Assembly: GCF_040546025.1 (NCBI RefSeq)
Contig: NZ_JBEPNA010000003.1
Location: 1-64,000, forward strand
DNA from: Marisediminicola sp040546025
GTDB lineage: Bacteria > Actinomycetota > Actinomycetes > Actinomycetales > Microbacteriaceae
Length of the DNA: 64,000 nt
Direction: 5' to 3'
Of this stretch, positions 1 to 7,348 are shown one piece after another (position 1 is the first letter of the stretch; every line of letters starts with the position of its first letter). The translations under genes and the position numbers were made by a program. Under the pieces are notes generated by a model. It saw only the letters and a program-made list of their open reading frames with translations. It was not told where the DNA came from and did no database searches.

Positions 1-117
1 GGGGTTGCCGAGCGGGGTTGCCGAGCGGGGTTGCCGAGCGGGGTTGCCGAGCGGGGTTGCCGAGCGGGGTTGCCGAGCGGGGTTGCCGAGCGGGGTTGCC
101 GAGCGGGGCTGCCGAGC
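1..117. repeat. 13-bp tandem repeat tract
   Basis: Nine head-to-tail copies of GGGGTTGCCGAGC start at the first base of the window; eight are perfect and the ninth (105-117) has one T-to-C change, followed by a decayed partial copy. The tract may extend to the left of the window. Because 13 is not a multiple of 3, each frame reads the same Gly-Val-Ala-Glu-Arg-Gly-Cys-Arg-Ala series, so the open frames across it are repeat artefacts, not genes. No gene is visible in 1-251 apart from this tract and the 19-bp repeat at 188-257. Confidence 0.95.
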
Positions 118-187
118 GGGGCCTCGGAGGCCGAGTGGCCCGAGGTCGCCCGTTCGGCGTCGGAGCGCGCCCGCGGTACGCTCCGGC

Positions 188-257
188 GGCACGCTCAACT
201 GACTCAGGCACGCTCAACTGACTCAGGCACGCTCAACTGACTCAGGCACGCTCAACT
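188..257. repeat. 19-bp tandem repeat at the HNH gene 3' end
   Basis: Three full copies of GGCACGCTCAACTGACTCA (188-206, 207-225, 226-244) and a 13-nt partial copy (245-257). The partial copy contains the stop codon and last codons of the minus-strand HNH gene (stop at 252-254), so the repeat looks like outward amplification of the gene's 3' end. Each copy reproduces an in-frame-looking TGA on the minus strand. Confidence 0.9.
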
Positions 258-1910
258 CGCCTCGTCTTGGAGTAGGTCCAGCAGCGCCGCACTCTTGCTC
301 GGGAGGAGCCGCGGGGTGCGGTCCGGGTCGACCGATGCCGGCGGAACAAGCCAGAATCCGTCGACGTCGCGGTAGATCTCCCAGTGATTGTTGTGCAGCA
401 GCATGTGGTGATAGCGGCAGAGCAGAATCCCGTCGGCCAGGTCGGTCCCGCCGTTATCGCGAAGCCAGTGTTCGACATGGTGAGCTTCTGACCAGGACGG
501 CGGTCTGTCGCAGTCGGTCCACCGGCATCCTCCGTCGCGCGCGGCGAGAGCGATTCGCTGCCGCGTCGTGAAGAGGCGTTGTTCGCGCCCGAGGTTCAGG
601 GCCCGGCCATCGTCGTCGAACTCGATCGGCACGAAGCCGGACTCGCAGGCGATCCGCTCGACCGATTCGATCGTCAGGGGAATGTCGATGCCCTCGATTC
701 GACCGTGCCCGGGGCATTCGAGTCGGGGGCTGTGGTCGGCCTGGGCGAGCGCCTGACGGCTACCCACGCCAGGTTTCACCTGCCGGTCGCTCGCCTGCCG
801 GTCGTTCGCCTGCCGGTCGCCGTGCTGCCTGGTGGGTCCCCGCCGCGGGGCATCGTGCTGACCGGAATTGTTTCCCTGATGCTGACGCTCGCGATCGCCG
901 TGGCGGGCGCCGCCGAGCGACTTCGCGGTCACCAGAACACGCACCGCGGGCTGTCTGGAGCCGATGATGTTGCGGCTGTCGGTCTTTTCGGATGCCACCG
1001 CGATGCGGAGGAGCTGCGTGACGGCGTCATGCACGTACTGCTCCGTCGTGCGCTCGTCGGCTGCGATCGCCTCGGCCCACTTCACGTCGGATTCGTCGAC
1101 GAATCGGGGCCCGCCCCGGCGCGGCGACGTGAGCTTGTCGTAGACGTCGTCCCAGAAGGCTGCGGACTCGAGATCGGGGTCGATGATGTAGCGGCTCAGG
1201 CCGTTGCTGCGCCGCACCCGCCGCACCGATCGCGCATCTCGGATGGCCTGCTCCCGGAGCGCAATACCCGCCTCGTCGAGCTCGTCCCGAAGCTGGCGCG
1301 CTCGCCTGAGTAACTGGTCGGCGTTGAGAGTCGACGACTCGCCCAGCAGGACACCGGCCGCCTCGGCAAGTGAGTCCGCGCTGACGCCGACCTCGCTGGC
1401 CCCCGCCGACTCAACGAGCAGAGGGACGCCGAGCCCGGTGCGGATCGCGTTCGCCGCATCGAGCGAGAGCGCACCGGAGGCGACCGCGGCGGCCACCGCG
1501 ACGAGCCACGGCTCCTGCGGGCCGGGCCGCGCCTCATCGGCCGGGGTGCCGTCGGGCGAGATCGGGTTGCTGAGGGCGTCGTGCACGAATGTGCCGACGC
1601 GCACGAGGGTGGATGCCTCGCGCGCGGTCGATCCGGTCGTGTGCTGGACGAGTGCCTCCGGGGTGCGGAAGCCGAGTCGCTGCGCGAGCCCCTTGTACCC
1701 GAGATCGCGCCGTGACCGCTCGCCGATCTCGCCGGCCACGATCGAGGCGCAGGAGTCGACCGATCGGCGGATCTCGGCGAGGGCCCGCTGTGCATCGAGC
1801 AACTGGTCGTCGGCGAGTGAGACCATCGTCGGGATCGACGCGCCGAGGTTCGCTGCAGCGGCGCGCGCGGCGGCGAGCGATTCAGCGAATACATCTACGA
1901 CTATTGACAT
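252..1910 (-). CDS. DUF222 / HNH endonuclease domain protein (13E12 repeat family)
   Basis: About 552 residues. The N-terminal half is a DUF222 domain; the C-terminal part carries an HNH nuclease core (CRWTDCDRPPSWSEAHHVEH, then NNG, then LCRYHH), with zinc-type Cys pairs. Such proteins are multicopy in actinobacteria, thought to be mobile or DNA-damage-linked nucleases; substrate unknown. Between the domains is a low-complexity Gln/Arg/Asp linker built from 15-bp DNA repeats at 781-825 (ANDRQ, ASDRQ). I chose the ATG at 1910 (MSIVVDVF) rather than an upstream one at 1985, because the extra N-terminus does not look coding and covers a promoter-like AT-rich stretch. The gene lies 99 bp downstream of bioN on the same strand, probably with its own promoter. 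Confidence 0.85.
   Translation of the reverse strand: MSIVVDVFAESLAAARAAAANLGASIPTMVSLADDQLLDAQRALAEIRRSVDSCASIVAGEIGERSRRDLGYKGLAQRLGFRTPEALVQHTTGSTAREASTLVRVGTFVHDALSNPISPDGTPADEARPGPQEPWLVAVAAAVASGALSLDAANAIRTGLGVPLLVESAGASEVGVSADSLAEAAGVLLGESSTLNADQLLRRARQLRDELDEAGIALREQAIRDARSVRRVRRSNGLSRYIIDPDLESAAFWDDVYDKLTSPRRGGPRFVDESDVKWAEAIAADERTTEQYVHDAVTQLLRIAVASEKTDSRNIIGSRQPAVRVLVTAKSLGGARHGDRERQHQGNNSGQHDAPRRGPTRQHGDRQANDRQASDRQVKPGVGSRQALAQADHSPRLECPGHGRIEGIDIPLTIESVERIACESGFVPIEFDDDGRALNLGREQRLFTTRQRIALAARDGGCRWTDCDRPPSWSEAHHVEHWLRDNGGTDLADGILLCRYHHMLLHNNHWEIYRDVDGFWLVPPASVDPDRTPRLLPSKSAALLDLLQDEAS
781..825. repeat. 15-bp internal coding repeat in the HNH gene
   Basis: Three in-frame 15-bp units beginning TGCCGGTCG (781-795, 796-810, 811-825, the last diverged) encode the DRQ-rich linker between the DUF222 and HNH domains. 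The in-frame unit length means copy number can change without frameshift. Confidence 0.75.
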
Positions 1911-2009
1911 GAAATAATTCTCGCAGCTTAGAACATATATGTGAATAGCGGTCACGAATCTGTGGAGAAGTTCTTCAATCGCCACCTGTGGAGGAGAAGA
2001 CGCGCCCCG

Positions 2010-2606
2010 CTACTCCACGCCGCGCGCGATCAGCGCGTCGGCAAGGTCGTCGGAGTGCTTCAGGGACATCACGAGCAGTGGAACCACGAAGGTCCCGACC
2101 CGCAGCGGCACGCCGCGCGCGCGCTGCGCCTCACGAATGGATGCGGCGAATCCGGCGATCACCGGAATCGCCGTGATCGTCATCGCGAGGAGCAGCCCGA
2201 CGCTTGCCGGGTTCACCCCGAATCGCCGGAGCGGCGCAAGAGCGCGCTCGGTCGCATCAAGCAGCTCCGGGATGCGGGTGGTGAGGGTGATGAGCGCGGC
2301 GAGCACGATCACGGCGAGAACCCGGCCGGTGTTCGCCACCGCGACGAGCGGCGGCAGGAACACGAGCTGCGCGAGCAGCATCACGAGCATGACCCAGCGC
2401 ACGACGACGACCTGACGGAGAAGGTCGCGCACGCGAAGACCCGCGAGCAGATACCCGCCGACCACGAAGGCGAACACGATGGGGAGGGCCCACGCGCTTC
2501 GCGCCACGAGGGTGATCGCCAGCGTCAGCGCCATGAACGTCAACACCTTGCGGCCAGCGGGCATCCGATGGATCACGCTCGTGCCGCGCACGTAGAGCGC
2601 GATCAC
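2010..2606 (-). CDS. bioN: ECF transporter transmembrane protein BioN (EcfT)
   Basis: About 198 residues with roughly five hydrophobic segments and the two short Ala-Arg-Gly motifs of EcfT proteins (QRARG near residue 163 and ALIARG at the C-terminus), which couple to the ATPase. It would form the BioMNY biotin importer with BioM and BioY encoded upstream. Start is the GTG at 2606. It follows bioM after a short gap of 25 nt created by a 29-bp tandem duplication; before that event the two genes would have overlapped by GTGA. Last gene of the operon. Confidence 0.88.
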   Translation of the reverse strand: MIALYVRGTSVIHRMPAGRKVLTFMALTLAITLVARSAWALPIVFAFVVGGYLLAGLRVRDLLRQVVVVRWVMLVMLLAQLVFLPPLVAVANTGRVLAVIVLAALITLTTRIPELLDATERALAPLRRFGVNPASVGLLLAMTITAIPVIAGFAASIREAQRARGVPLRVGTFVVPLLVMSLKHSDDLADALIARGVE

Positions 2607-2658
2607 GCGTGCTCCCGCTCGTAGCGCGCGATCACGCGTGCTCCCGCTCGTAGCGCGC
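2601..2658. repeat. Exact 29-bp tandem duplication at the bioM-bioN junction
   Basis: Positions 2601-2629 and 2630-2658 are identical (begin GATCACGCGTGCTCCCGC). On the minus strand each copy encodes the same BioM tail, VIARYEREHA followed by stop, so bioM keeps its C-terminus and simply ends one repeat earlier. The copy nearer bioN still contains the original GTGA, whose GTG is now used only by bioN. Confidence 0.93.
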
Positions 2659-3324
2659 GATCACGTCGCGGGGATCGCCGCACTCCAGCATCCGCCCCTG
2701 CTCGAATCTCAGCACGATGTCGCAGCGGGCCGCCAGGCTCATGTCGTGGGTTACGAGCACGAGCTGCTGTGGAAGTTCGTCGAGCAGGTGGTTGCCGATG
2801 CGCCGGGTGTTCGCCGCGTCGAGCAGCGCGGTCGGCTCGTCGGCGACCACGAGGTCGGGCTCCCGGATCAGGATCGCACCGAGCGCGAGCAGCTGCTTCT
2901 GCCCGCCGGAGAGGGTGTGCGCCGGCGCGTCGGCGAGGGCGGCGAGGCCGTACGTCGCGAGGTTCAGCGCGACCCGGTCTGCGACTTCGGAGCGGGGCAG
3001 GCCCTGCCCCCGAAGCGAGAACGCGACGTCTTCGGCGACGGTCGGCATGACGATCTGCGCGTCCGGGTTGCTGAAGATGAAGCCGACCCGGCGGCGGAGC
3101 TGCTTCGCGTCGCGAACGGTGTCGAGCCCGTGAACCCGAACCGCCCCGCTGCTCGGGGCGACCAGGCCGTTGAGCATGCGCGCGAAGGTCGACTTGCCCG
3201 AGCCGTTCGACCCGATCACCGCGATGCGGCGCTCGGTCAGCACCACGGAGACCATGCGCAGCGCAGTCCGTTCGGCGAATTCGACCGAGACGGCGTCGAA
3301 TGCGATCGACGGATGCCCCGTCAC
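2632..3324 (-). CDS. bioM: ECF transporter ATP-binding protein BioM
   Basis: About 230 residues of ABC ATPase: Walker A GSNGSGKST, Q-loop in FSNPDAQ, signature LSGGQKQ, Walker B LVVADEP and a switch His in VLVTHD. It is the energy-coupling ATPase of the BioMNY biotin importer. The start is GTG at 3324, overlapping the thiolase stop by GTGA (positions 3321-3324), which implies translational coupling; a longer in-frame extension upstream is only shadow of the thiolase gene. The C-terminus lies in a duplicated 29-bp segment. Confidence 0.9.
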   Translation of the reverse strand: MTGHPSIAFDAVSVEFAERTALRMVSVVLTERRIAVIGSNGSGKSTFARMLNGLVAPSSGAVRVHGLDTVRDAKQLRRRVGFIFSNPDAQIVMPTVAEDVAFSLRGQGLPRSEVADRVALNLATYGLAALADAPAHTLSGGQKQLLALGAILIREPDLVVADEPTALLDAANTRRIGNHLLDELPQQLVLVTHDMSLAARCDIVLRFEQGRMLECGDPRDVIARYEREHA

Positions 3325-4523
3325 CGCACGACCTCGAACAGCGCGGCGACTCCCATGCCGCCGCCGATGGCCGCGGTCGCGATGCCGAGGGTGCCCGCCG
3401 GGGCATCGCCTCGCACGAGTCGGGAGAACAGGCGCACGACCCCGACGGCTCCGCTTGCGCCCCACGGATGCCCGAGCGCGAGAGCACCGCCGTCGGCGCA
3501 GACCCGCGGATCGACGGCGCCGTCGCGAACCAGCCCGAGTAGCTGTAGCACGGCGAGGGTCTGCGCGGCGAAGGCCTCGACGATCTCGAACGCGCCGATG
3601 TCGGCGAGGTTCAGGGCCCTCTCCTCGAGCATCCGGGCTACGGCGGCGACAGGGCCGATTCCGGGCAGTGCGGGGTCGCATCCGACGGTCGCGTGAGCGA
3701 GCAGGGCAAGCCCGGGCGCGGCGCCGCGGGCGTCGGCCGGAACGATCGCGACCGCGGCAGCGCCATCGCTGATCCTGCACGAGTTGCCCGCCGTGACAGT
3801 GCCGCCGTCGACGGTACCGTCCACCTCTCCCGATGCCGCGGGATACAGCGCCCGGAACCGGCCCATCATCGCCGGCATGCTCGCACGCGGTCCATCATCA
3901 CGCCGCACCCCGTCGACCTCGACGATCTCCCGGTCGAATCGTCCGAGCCTCTGTGCGCCGACAGCGAGGCGGTGGCTGCGGGCAGCGTAGGCATCCTGGC
4001 TTCCCCGATCGATCCCGTGAACGAGCGCGAGGGCCTGCGCCGCTGGCCCCATCTCCGGATCGGGAAACCCGGTCGGAGCGAACGCCGCCCGCGCGTACGC
4101 GATGCCGTCGGCCAGTCGGGTCGGCGCCGTCGAGGCGCTCTCGACGCCGCCCGCGAGCTGCAGGCGGTCGTCGCCAGCCCGAATCGCGTCGCCCGCCGCG
4201 ATGATCGCCGACAGCCCGCTCCCGCACTGCCGGTCGAGGGTCATCCCCGGCACTGCCACGTCGATCCCGGCGGCCAGCGCCGCGAGCCGGGCGACGTTGC
4301 CGCCTGGCCCCATGCAGTTGCCGAGCACGACGTCCCCGATCGACAGGTGGGCGGATGGATCCCCGTCGCTCTGGGTACCGCCAATCCTCGACCCGATCGC
4401 GCGGCCAGCATCCTCTGCGCACGCGCGCAGCACGGGGGCCGCGAGCTGCTCCGCGGTGATCCGGGCGAGCCGCGCCCCTTTCGTCGTGATCGGCGTGCGC
4501 CGAGCCGCGACGATGACGGGCAT
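3321..4523 (-). CDS. Thiolase-family protein of the biotin locus (YhfS-like)
   Basis: About 400 residues with thiolase fold motifs: the acyl-accepting Cys in LDRQCGSG (about residue 100) and the catalytic His in GHPWGASG. Two other thiolase positions are changed: the NEAFAAQ motif reads VEAFAAQ, and the C-terminal CIGGGMG motif reads AIGGGMG, so the second catalytic Cys is Ala. Enzymatic role is therefore uncertain; a plain acetyl-CoA acetyltransferase label is risky. In Bacillus subtilis yhfU-yhfT-yhfS groups a BioY, an acyl-CoA ligase and a thiolase in the same way, which suggests a role in handling a biotin precursor such as pimelate. Start ATG at 4523 matches the family N-terminus; a TTG at 4538 overlapping the ligase is the alternative. 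Confidence 0.85.
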   Translation of the reverse strand: MPVIVAARRTPITTKGARLARITAEQLAAPVLRACAEDAGRAIGSRIGGTQSDGDPSAHLSIGDVVLGNCMGPGGNVARLAALAAGIDVAVPGMTLDRQCGSGLSAIIAAGDAIRAGDDRLQLAGGVESASTAPTRLADGIAYARAAFAPTGFPDPEMGPAAQALALVHGIDRGSQDAYAARSHRLAVGAQRLGRFDREIVEVDGVRRDDGPRASMPAMMGRFRALYPAASGEVDGTVDGGTVTAGNSCRISDGAAAVAIVPADARGAAPGLALLAHATVGCDPALPGIGPVAAVARMLEERALNLADIGAFEIVEAFAAQTLAVLQLLGLVRDGAVDPRVCADGGALALGHPWGASGAVGVVRLFSRLVRGDAPAGTLGIATAAIGGGMGVAALFEVVR

Positions 4524-4530
4524 CCGTTCG

Positions 4531-5796
4531 TCAGGCAAGCCTCTCCACCTCCCCGTTCAGTGCCGCGTCCCGAACCCGGGCTCGAGCGGGCTTGCCTGCG
4601 GTGGTGCGGGGGAGGTCGTCGGTCCAGAACCAGCGCCGCGGCACGTGCGAGGGGGTAAGCCGGATGCCGGCCTGCTCCCGCAACTCGTGCACGGACAGCC
4701 GTTGCCGCCCCGGGGTCATCTCCACGAGCGCGGCGACGAGTGACCCCACCCCGGTGTTCGGGACGCCGAAGACCACCGCGTCCTCGATCCCGTCGATCCC
4801 GCGCAGGGCGGCCTCGACGTCCTCGGGGACCACGGTCGCGGCCGCAGTCAGGATCGCGCCATCCCGGCGGCCCCGGAATCGCAGCGCACCCTTTGGGCCG
4901 CCCCCGGTAACGGCCGCCCCGCCCTCGACCAGGTCACCGACCGTGGCCCAGCCCCGATCGTCGCGCCGCAGCGCCCCCGAGGCGCCGCCGAGGTAGCCCG
5001 ACGCGAGATAGGGCGAGCGCACCCACAGTTCCCCGTCCCGCACGCTGGCCTCGACGCCGGGGAACGGGCGAAAACCGCTCCCATCGGCATCCACGGCCAC
5101 AAACGAGAGCTCGGCCGCTCCGTAGTAGGAGACGACCCGGATGCCTCGCGCGGCGGCTCGTTCTCGCAGGGCGGGGTCGAGGTGGGCGCCGCCCACGAGT
5201 GCGACCCGCAGCCGGTGCCCGGCACCCGCGTCGATCGTGTCGACGACGGCGCGCAGCGCGTGCGGGGTGCCGTGGAGCACGGTGGCGTGCGCGAGGTCGG
5301 CGGGGCAGACCGAGTGCGTGCGCGGCAGAAGAATCGCGGCGCCGACGCATCGGGCGTGGGCGACCGAGAAGAGGGACAGCGATGACGCGAGCGGCGCCGG
5401 GAGGTAGACGGCGTCGCGTATGCCGAGGTCGAGCAGGTCGGTCACGGCCGCGAACGACGCGGACCATGACTGCTCCGACCGCAGGATCACCCGAGGGCTG
5501 CCGCTGCTTCCCGAGCTGAAGGTGGCCCACGCGGTACCGGGGAGCGGGTCGTCGCCGGCCAGCGCACGCAGCCCGGCGCGATACTCCGAATCCCACCGGT
5601 CGTCCGCGACGAGCGGAATCCCGCCGAGCGAGCGCACCGCGAGCGCCGAGGCAAGCGCTCCGATGCGGTCCGCGTCGAGAACGGGGACAATGCGGCCGCG
5701 CACATCCTCCGGGCTGAATGAGGCGGCACGCGCCCGAAGCTGCGTCTCGGTCAGCGAGGCCGACCCGCACAGCACCGAGGCGCGCTCGGCGGTCAC
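4531..5796 (-). CDS. AMP-dependent acyl-CoA ligase of the biotin locus (YhfT-like)
   Basis: About 421 residues, shorter than typical acyl-CoA synthetases (500 or more). ANL-family motifs are in order: P-loop FSSGSSGSPR, YYGAAE, VGD (usually TGD), the hinge region GRRDG and the catalytic Lys in PRTTAGKPAR near the C-terminus. It should adenylate a carboxylic acid and pass it to CoA; pimelate is an attractive but unproven substrate given the BioY neighbour. Start GTG at 5796 overlaps the bioY stop by GTGA. The reduced length comes mostly from a short N-terminal domain. Confidence 0.85.
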   Translation of the reverse strand: MTAERASVLCGSASLTETQLRARAASFSPEDVRGRIVPVLDADRIGALASALAVRSLGGIPLVADDRWDSEYRAGLRALAGDDPLPGTAWATFSSGSSGSPRVILRSEQSWSASFAAVTDLLDLGIRDAVYLPAPLASSLSLFSVAHARCVGAAILLPRTHSVCPADLAHATVLHGTPHALRAVVDTIDAGAGHRLRVALVGGAHLDPALRERAAARGIRVVSYYGAAELSFVAVDADGSGFRPFPGVEASVRDGELWVRSPYLASGYLGGASGALRRDDRGWATVGDLVEGGAAVTGGGPKGALRFRGRRDGAILTAAATVVPEDVEAALRGIDGIEDAVVFGVPNTGVGSLVAALVEMTPGRQRLSVHELREQAGIRLTPSHVPRRWFWTDDLPRTTAGKPARARVRDAALNGEVERLA

Positions 5797-6440
5797 TCGA
5801 TCGTCTCGCTCTGCCGTGCCGGGGGAGCGTCGGATGTCGCCGCCGACCCCGTCCGCGTCGAACCGCGGCCGCTCGCCTCGAGGCGGAACGCACGTGGATA
5901 GGCGCGCCAGAGCGCCACCGTGATGACGGTCGCGACGACGACCTTCACGATGTCGCCGGGCAGGAAGACCGCGCTGGTCAGAGCTGTCTGCGGAAGCGGG
6001 AGCTGGGTGATGAGCGACTGTAGCGGGATGCCGAAGGTGTAGACGACGAGGATGCCGCCGACGAAGCATCCGAGGGCCGTCCACCACCACGTCGGCCGCC
6101 GCCCGCCGGCCCGCACGATCGCACCCACGACGAACGCCCCGAAGACCCAGCCGATGAGGTAGCCGACCGACGGGCCGACGAACACCCCGACGCCGCCGCG
6201 GCCACCCGATAACAGCGGCAACCCCACGAACACGAGCGCGAGAAAGGTCAGCACCGCCGCCGCGCCACGCCACGAGCCGAGCACGGCGCCGGCGAGCATC
6301 ACCCCGAGGGTCTGGGCGGTGATGGGCACCGCGCCCCCGAATGCCGGAATCGCGCCCGGAATTCCCAGCACCGCGATGATCGCGGCGAAGATCGCGATTC
6401 TGGTGATGTCGCGGATATCGATGCGAACCCTACTAGTCAC
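5793..6440 (-). CDS. bioY: Biotin-specific ECF substrate-binding membrane protein BioY
   Basis: About 215 residues with six hydrophobic segments and BioY hallmarks: the PFGGAVPITAQTLGVMLAG-type loop (here AFGGAVPITAQTLGVMLAG), a Gly-rich GGRGGVGVFVGPSVGY stretch and FLPGD near the C-terminus. It captures biotin and docks on BioMN. I chose GTG at 6440, preceded by GGATGGAAG, because the upstream ATG at 6494 would place both operator palindromes inside the coding region. First gene of the bioY-ligase-thiolase-bioM-bioN operon. The C-terminal tail after LEASGRG is Ser/Thr-rich and probably disordered. Confidence 0.9.
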   Translation of the reverse strand: MTSRVRIDIRDITRIAIFAAIIAVLGIPGAIPAFGGAVPITAQTLGVMLAGAVLGSWRGAAAVLTFLALVFVGLPLLSGGRGGVGVFVGPSVGYLIGWVFGAFVVGAIVRAGGRRPTWWWTALGCFVGGILVVYTFGIPLQSLITQLPLPQTALTSAVFLPGDIVKVVVATVITVALWRAYPRAFRLEASGRGSTRTGSAATSDAPPARQSETIE

Positions 6441-6465
6441 TGTGCTTCCATCCTCATCTGCCACC

Positions 6466-6478
6466 TGAACGGCGTTCA
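6466..6478. promoter_or_regulatory. BioQ operator 1
   Basis: Perfect 13-bp palindrome TGAACGGCGTTCA in the bioY-bioQ intergenic region. It fits the TGAAC-N3-GTTxx type motif described for BioQ in corynebacteria and mycobacteria. Center-to-center distance to operator 2 is 15 bp. Confidence 0.85.
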
Positions 6479-6479
6479 C

Positions 6480-6515
6480 CTGAACACCGTTCATGCTAGT
6501 GGTATGTTCAAGGCG
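6480..6515 (+). promoter_or_regulatory. Predicted bioQ leaderless promoter
   Basis: TATGTT at 6503-6508 lies 7 nt before the ATG at 6516, the spacing seen for leaderless genes in this window. The -35 region (near 6480-6485) has no good consensus and lies in operator 2. Confidence 0.5.
6481..6493. promoter_or_regulatory. BioQ operator 2
   Basis: Second perfect 13-bp palindrome, TGAACACCGTTCA, two bases from the first. Its left half overlaps the expected -35 position of the bioQ promoter, so binding would block both divergent transcripts. Confidence 0.85.
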
Positions 6516-7157
6516 ATGACGAACAATGACAGCTCCGGGTCGCGGTACACGCGCCACTCGCGTGGCGACGTCGTCGCTGCGGCGCTCGCCATCCTCGACC
6601 AGCACGGCCTGCCCGATCTGACCATGCGCCGCCTCGCGGCCACCCTCGATGTGCAGCCGAGCGCGCTCTACTGGCACTTCGCGAACAAGCAGACTCTGCT
6701 GGCCTCGGTCGCCGACCAGATCGTCGCCAGGGCGCGTCCCGCCGGCACCGACGGCGGCTGGGCCGATGCGACACGGGCCGAGGCGGATACCCTGCGGGAC
6801 GCTCTGCTCGCGTTCCGGGACGGCGCCGAAGTCGTCTCGAGCACCCTCGCGCTCGGCCTCGGCGCTGGCGAGGCGATGACGCGGCTCACCGGAGCGATCG
6901 ACGGCGGGGCGTTTGACCGGCGCACGAGCGAGATCGCCGCGGCGGCAGTGCTCCACTTCGTTCTCGGGCACGTGTCGCACGAGCAGCAGCGGCTCCAGGC
7001 CGACAGTCTGGGCGTCGTGGACGCCGGGCAGTCGGCAGACCCGGCGGATTTCGCGAACCCAGCACGCGGCCGCGAGGCCTTCGACTTCGGCATCACCCTG
7101 CTGCTCACCGGATTGGCCGAGTTGGCCCCGGCCCGCCTGCGCGAGTCGCCGGCGTAG
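6516..7157 (+). CDS. bioQ: TetR-family biotin repressor BioQ
   Basis: About 213 residues. The N-terminal helix-turn-helix (residues about 12-60: VVAAALAILDQHGLPDLTMR, RLAATLDVQPSALYWHF) is followed by a C-terminal domain of the TetR_C type. Divergent orientation to bioY and the two TGAAC-N3-GTTCA palindromes identify it as the biotin-operon repressor; autoregulation is likely. I prefer ATG at 6516, seven bases after a TATGTT box, over ATG at 6504, which lies inside the box. The gene stands alone, with a 190-bp gap before the next. Confidence 0.85.
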   Translation: MTNNDSSGSRYTRHSRGDVVAAALAILDQHGLPDLTMRRLAATLDVQPSALYWHFANKQTLLASVADQIVARARPAGTDGGWADATRAEADTLRDALLAFRDGAEVVSSTLALGLGAGEAMTRLTGAIDGGAFDRRTSEIAAAAVLHFVLGHVSHEQQRLQADSLGVVDAGQSADPADFANPARGREAFDFGITLLLTGLAELAPARLRESPA

Positions 7158-7348
7158 GCTGCTCCGGCCCGGCCCGCCCCGCGAGTCGCCGGGCGCGGGC
7201 TCGCTTGGGCCACCGATCCTCGAACTGCCCAAAATGGTCGACTCTGCGGCCTGCGAGGCGACACATGTGGGCGACTCGCGTGGGGGAGATGGGTGCGCCG
7301 CCTCCTACCGGGCCTCCAACCCGAGGCTGCACCCCCTCGACAGGCGCG

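Noticed and set aside
1..117. CRISPR array
   Set aside because: The 13-bp units are contiguous with no spacers, and no cas genes are present.
1931..1945. SOS (LexA) box before the HNH gene
   Set aside because: The half-site spacing is six, not four, bases and the right half has two mismatches, so I do not call it a LexA site; kept only as a weak observation.
3300..4660. Plus-strand frames opposite the thiolase and ligase genes
   Set aside because: High-G+C antisense frames without domain content; the minus-strand operon accounts for the DNA.
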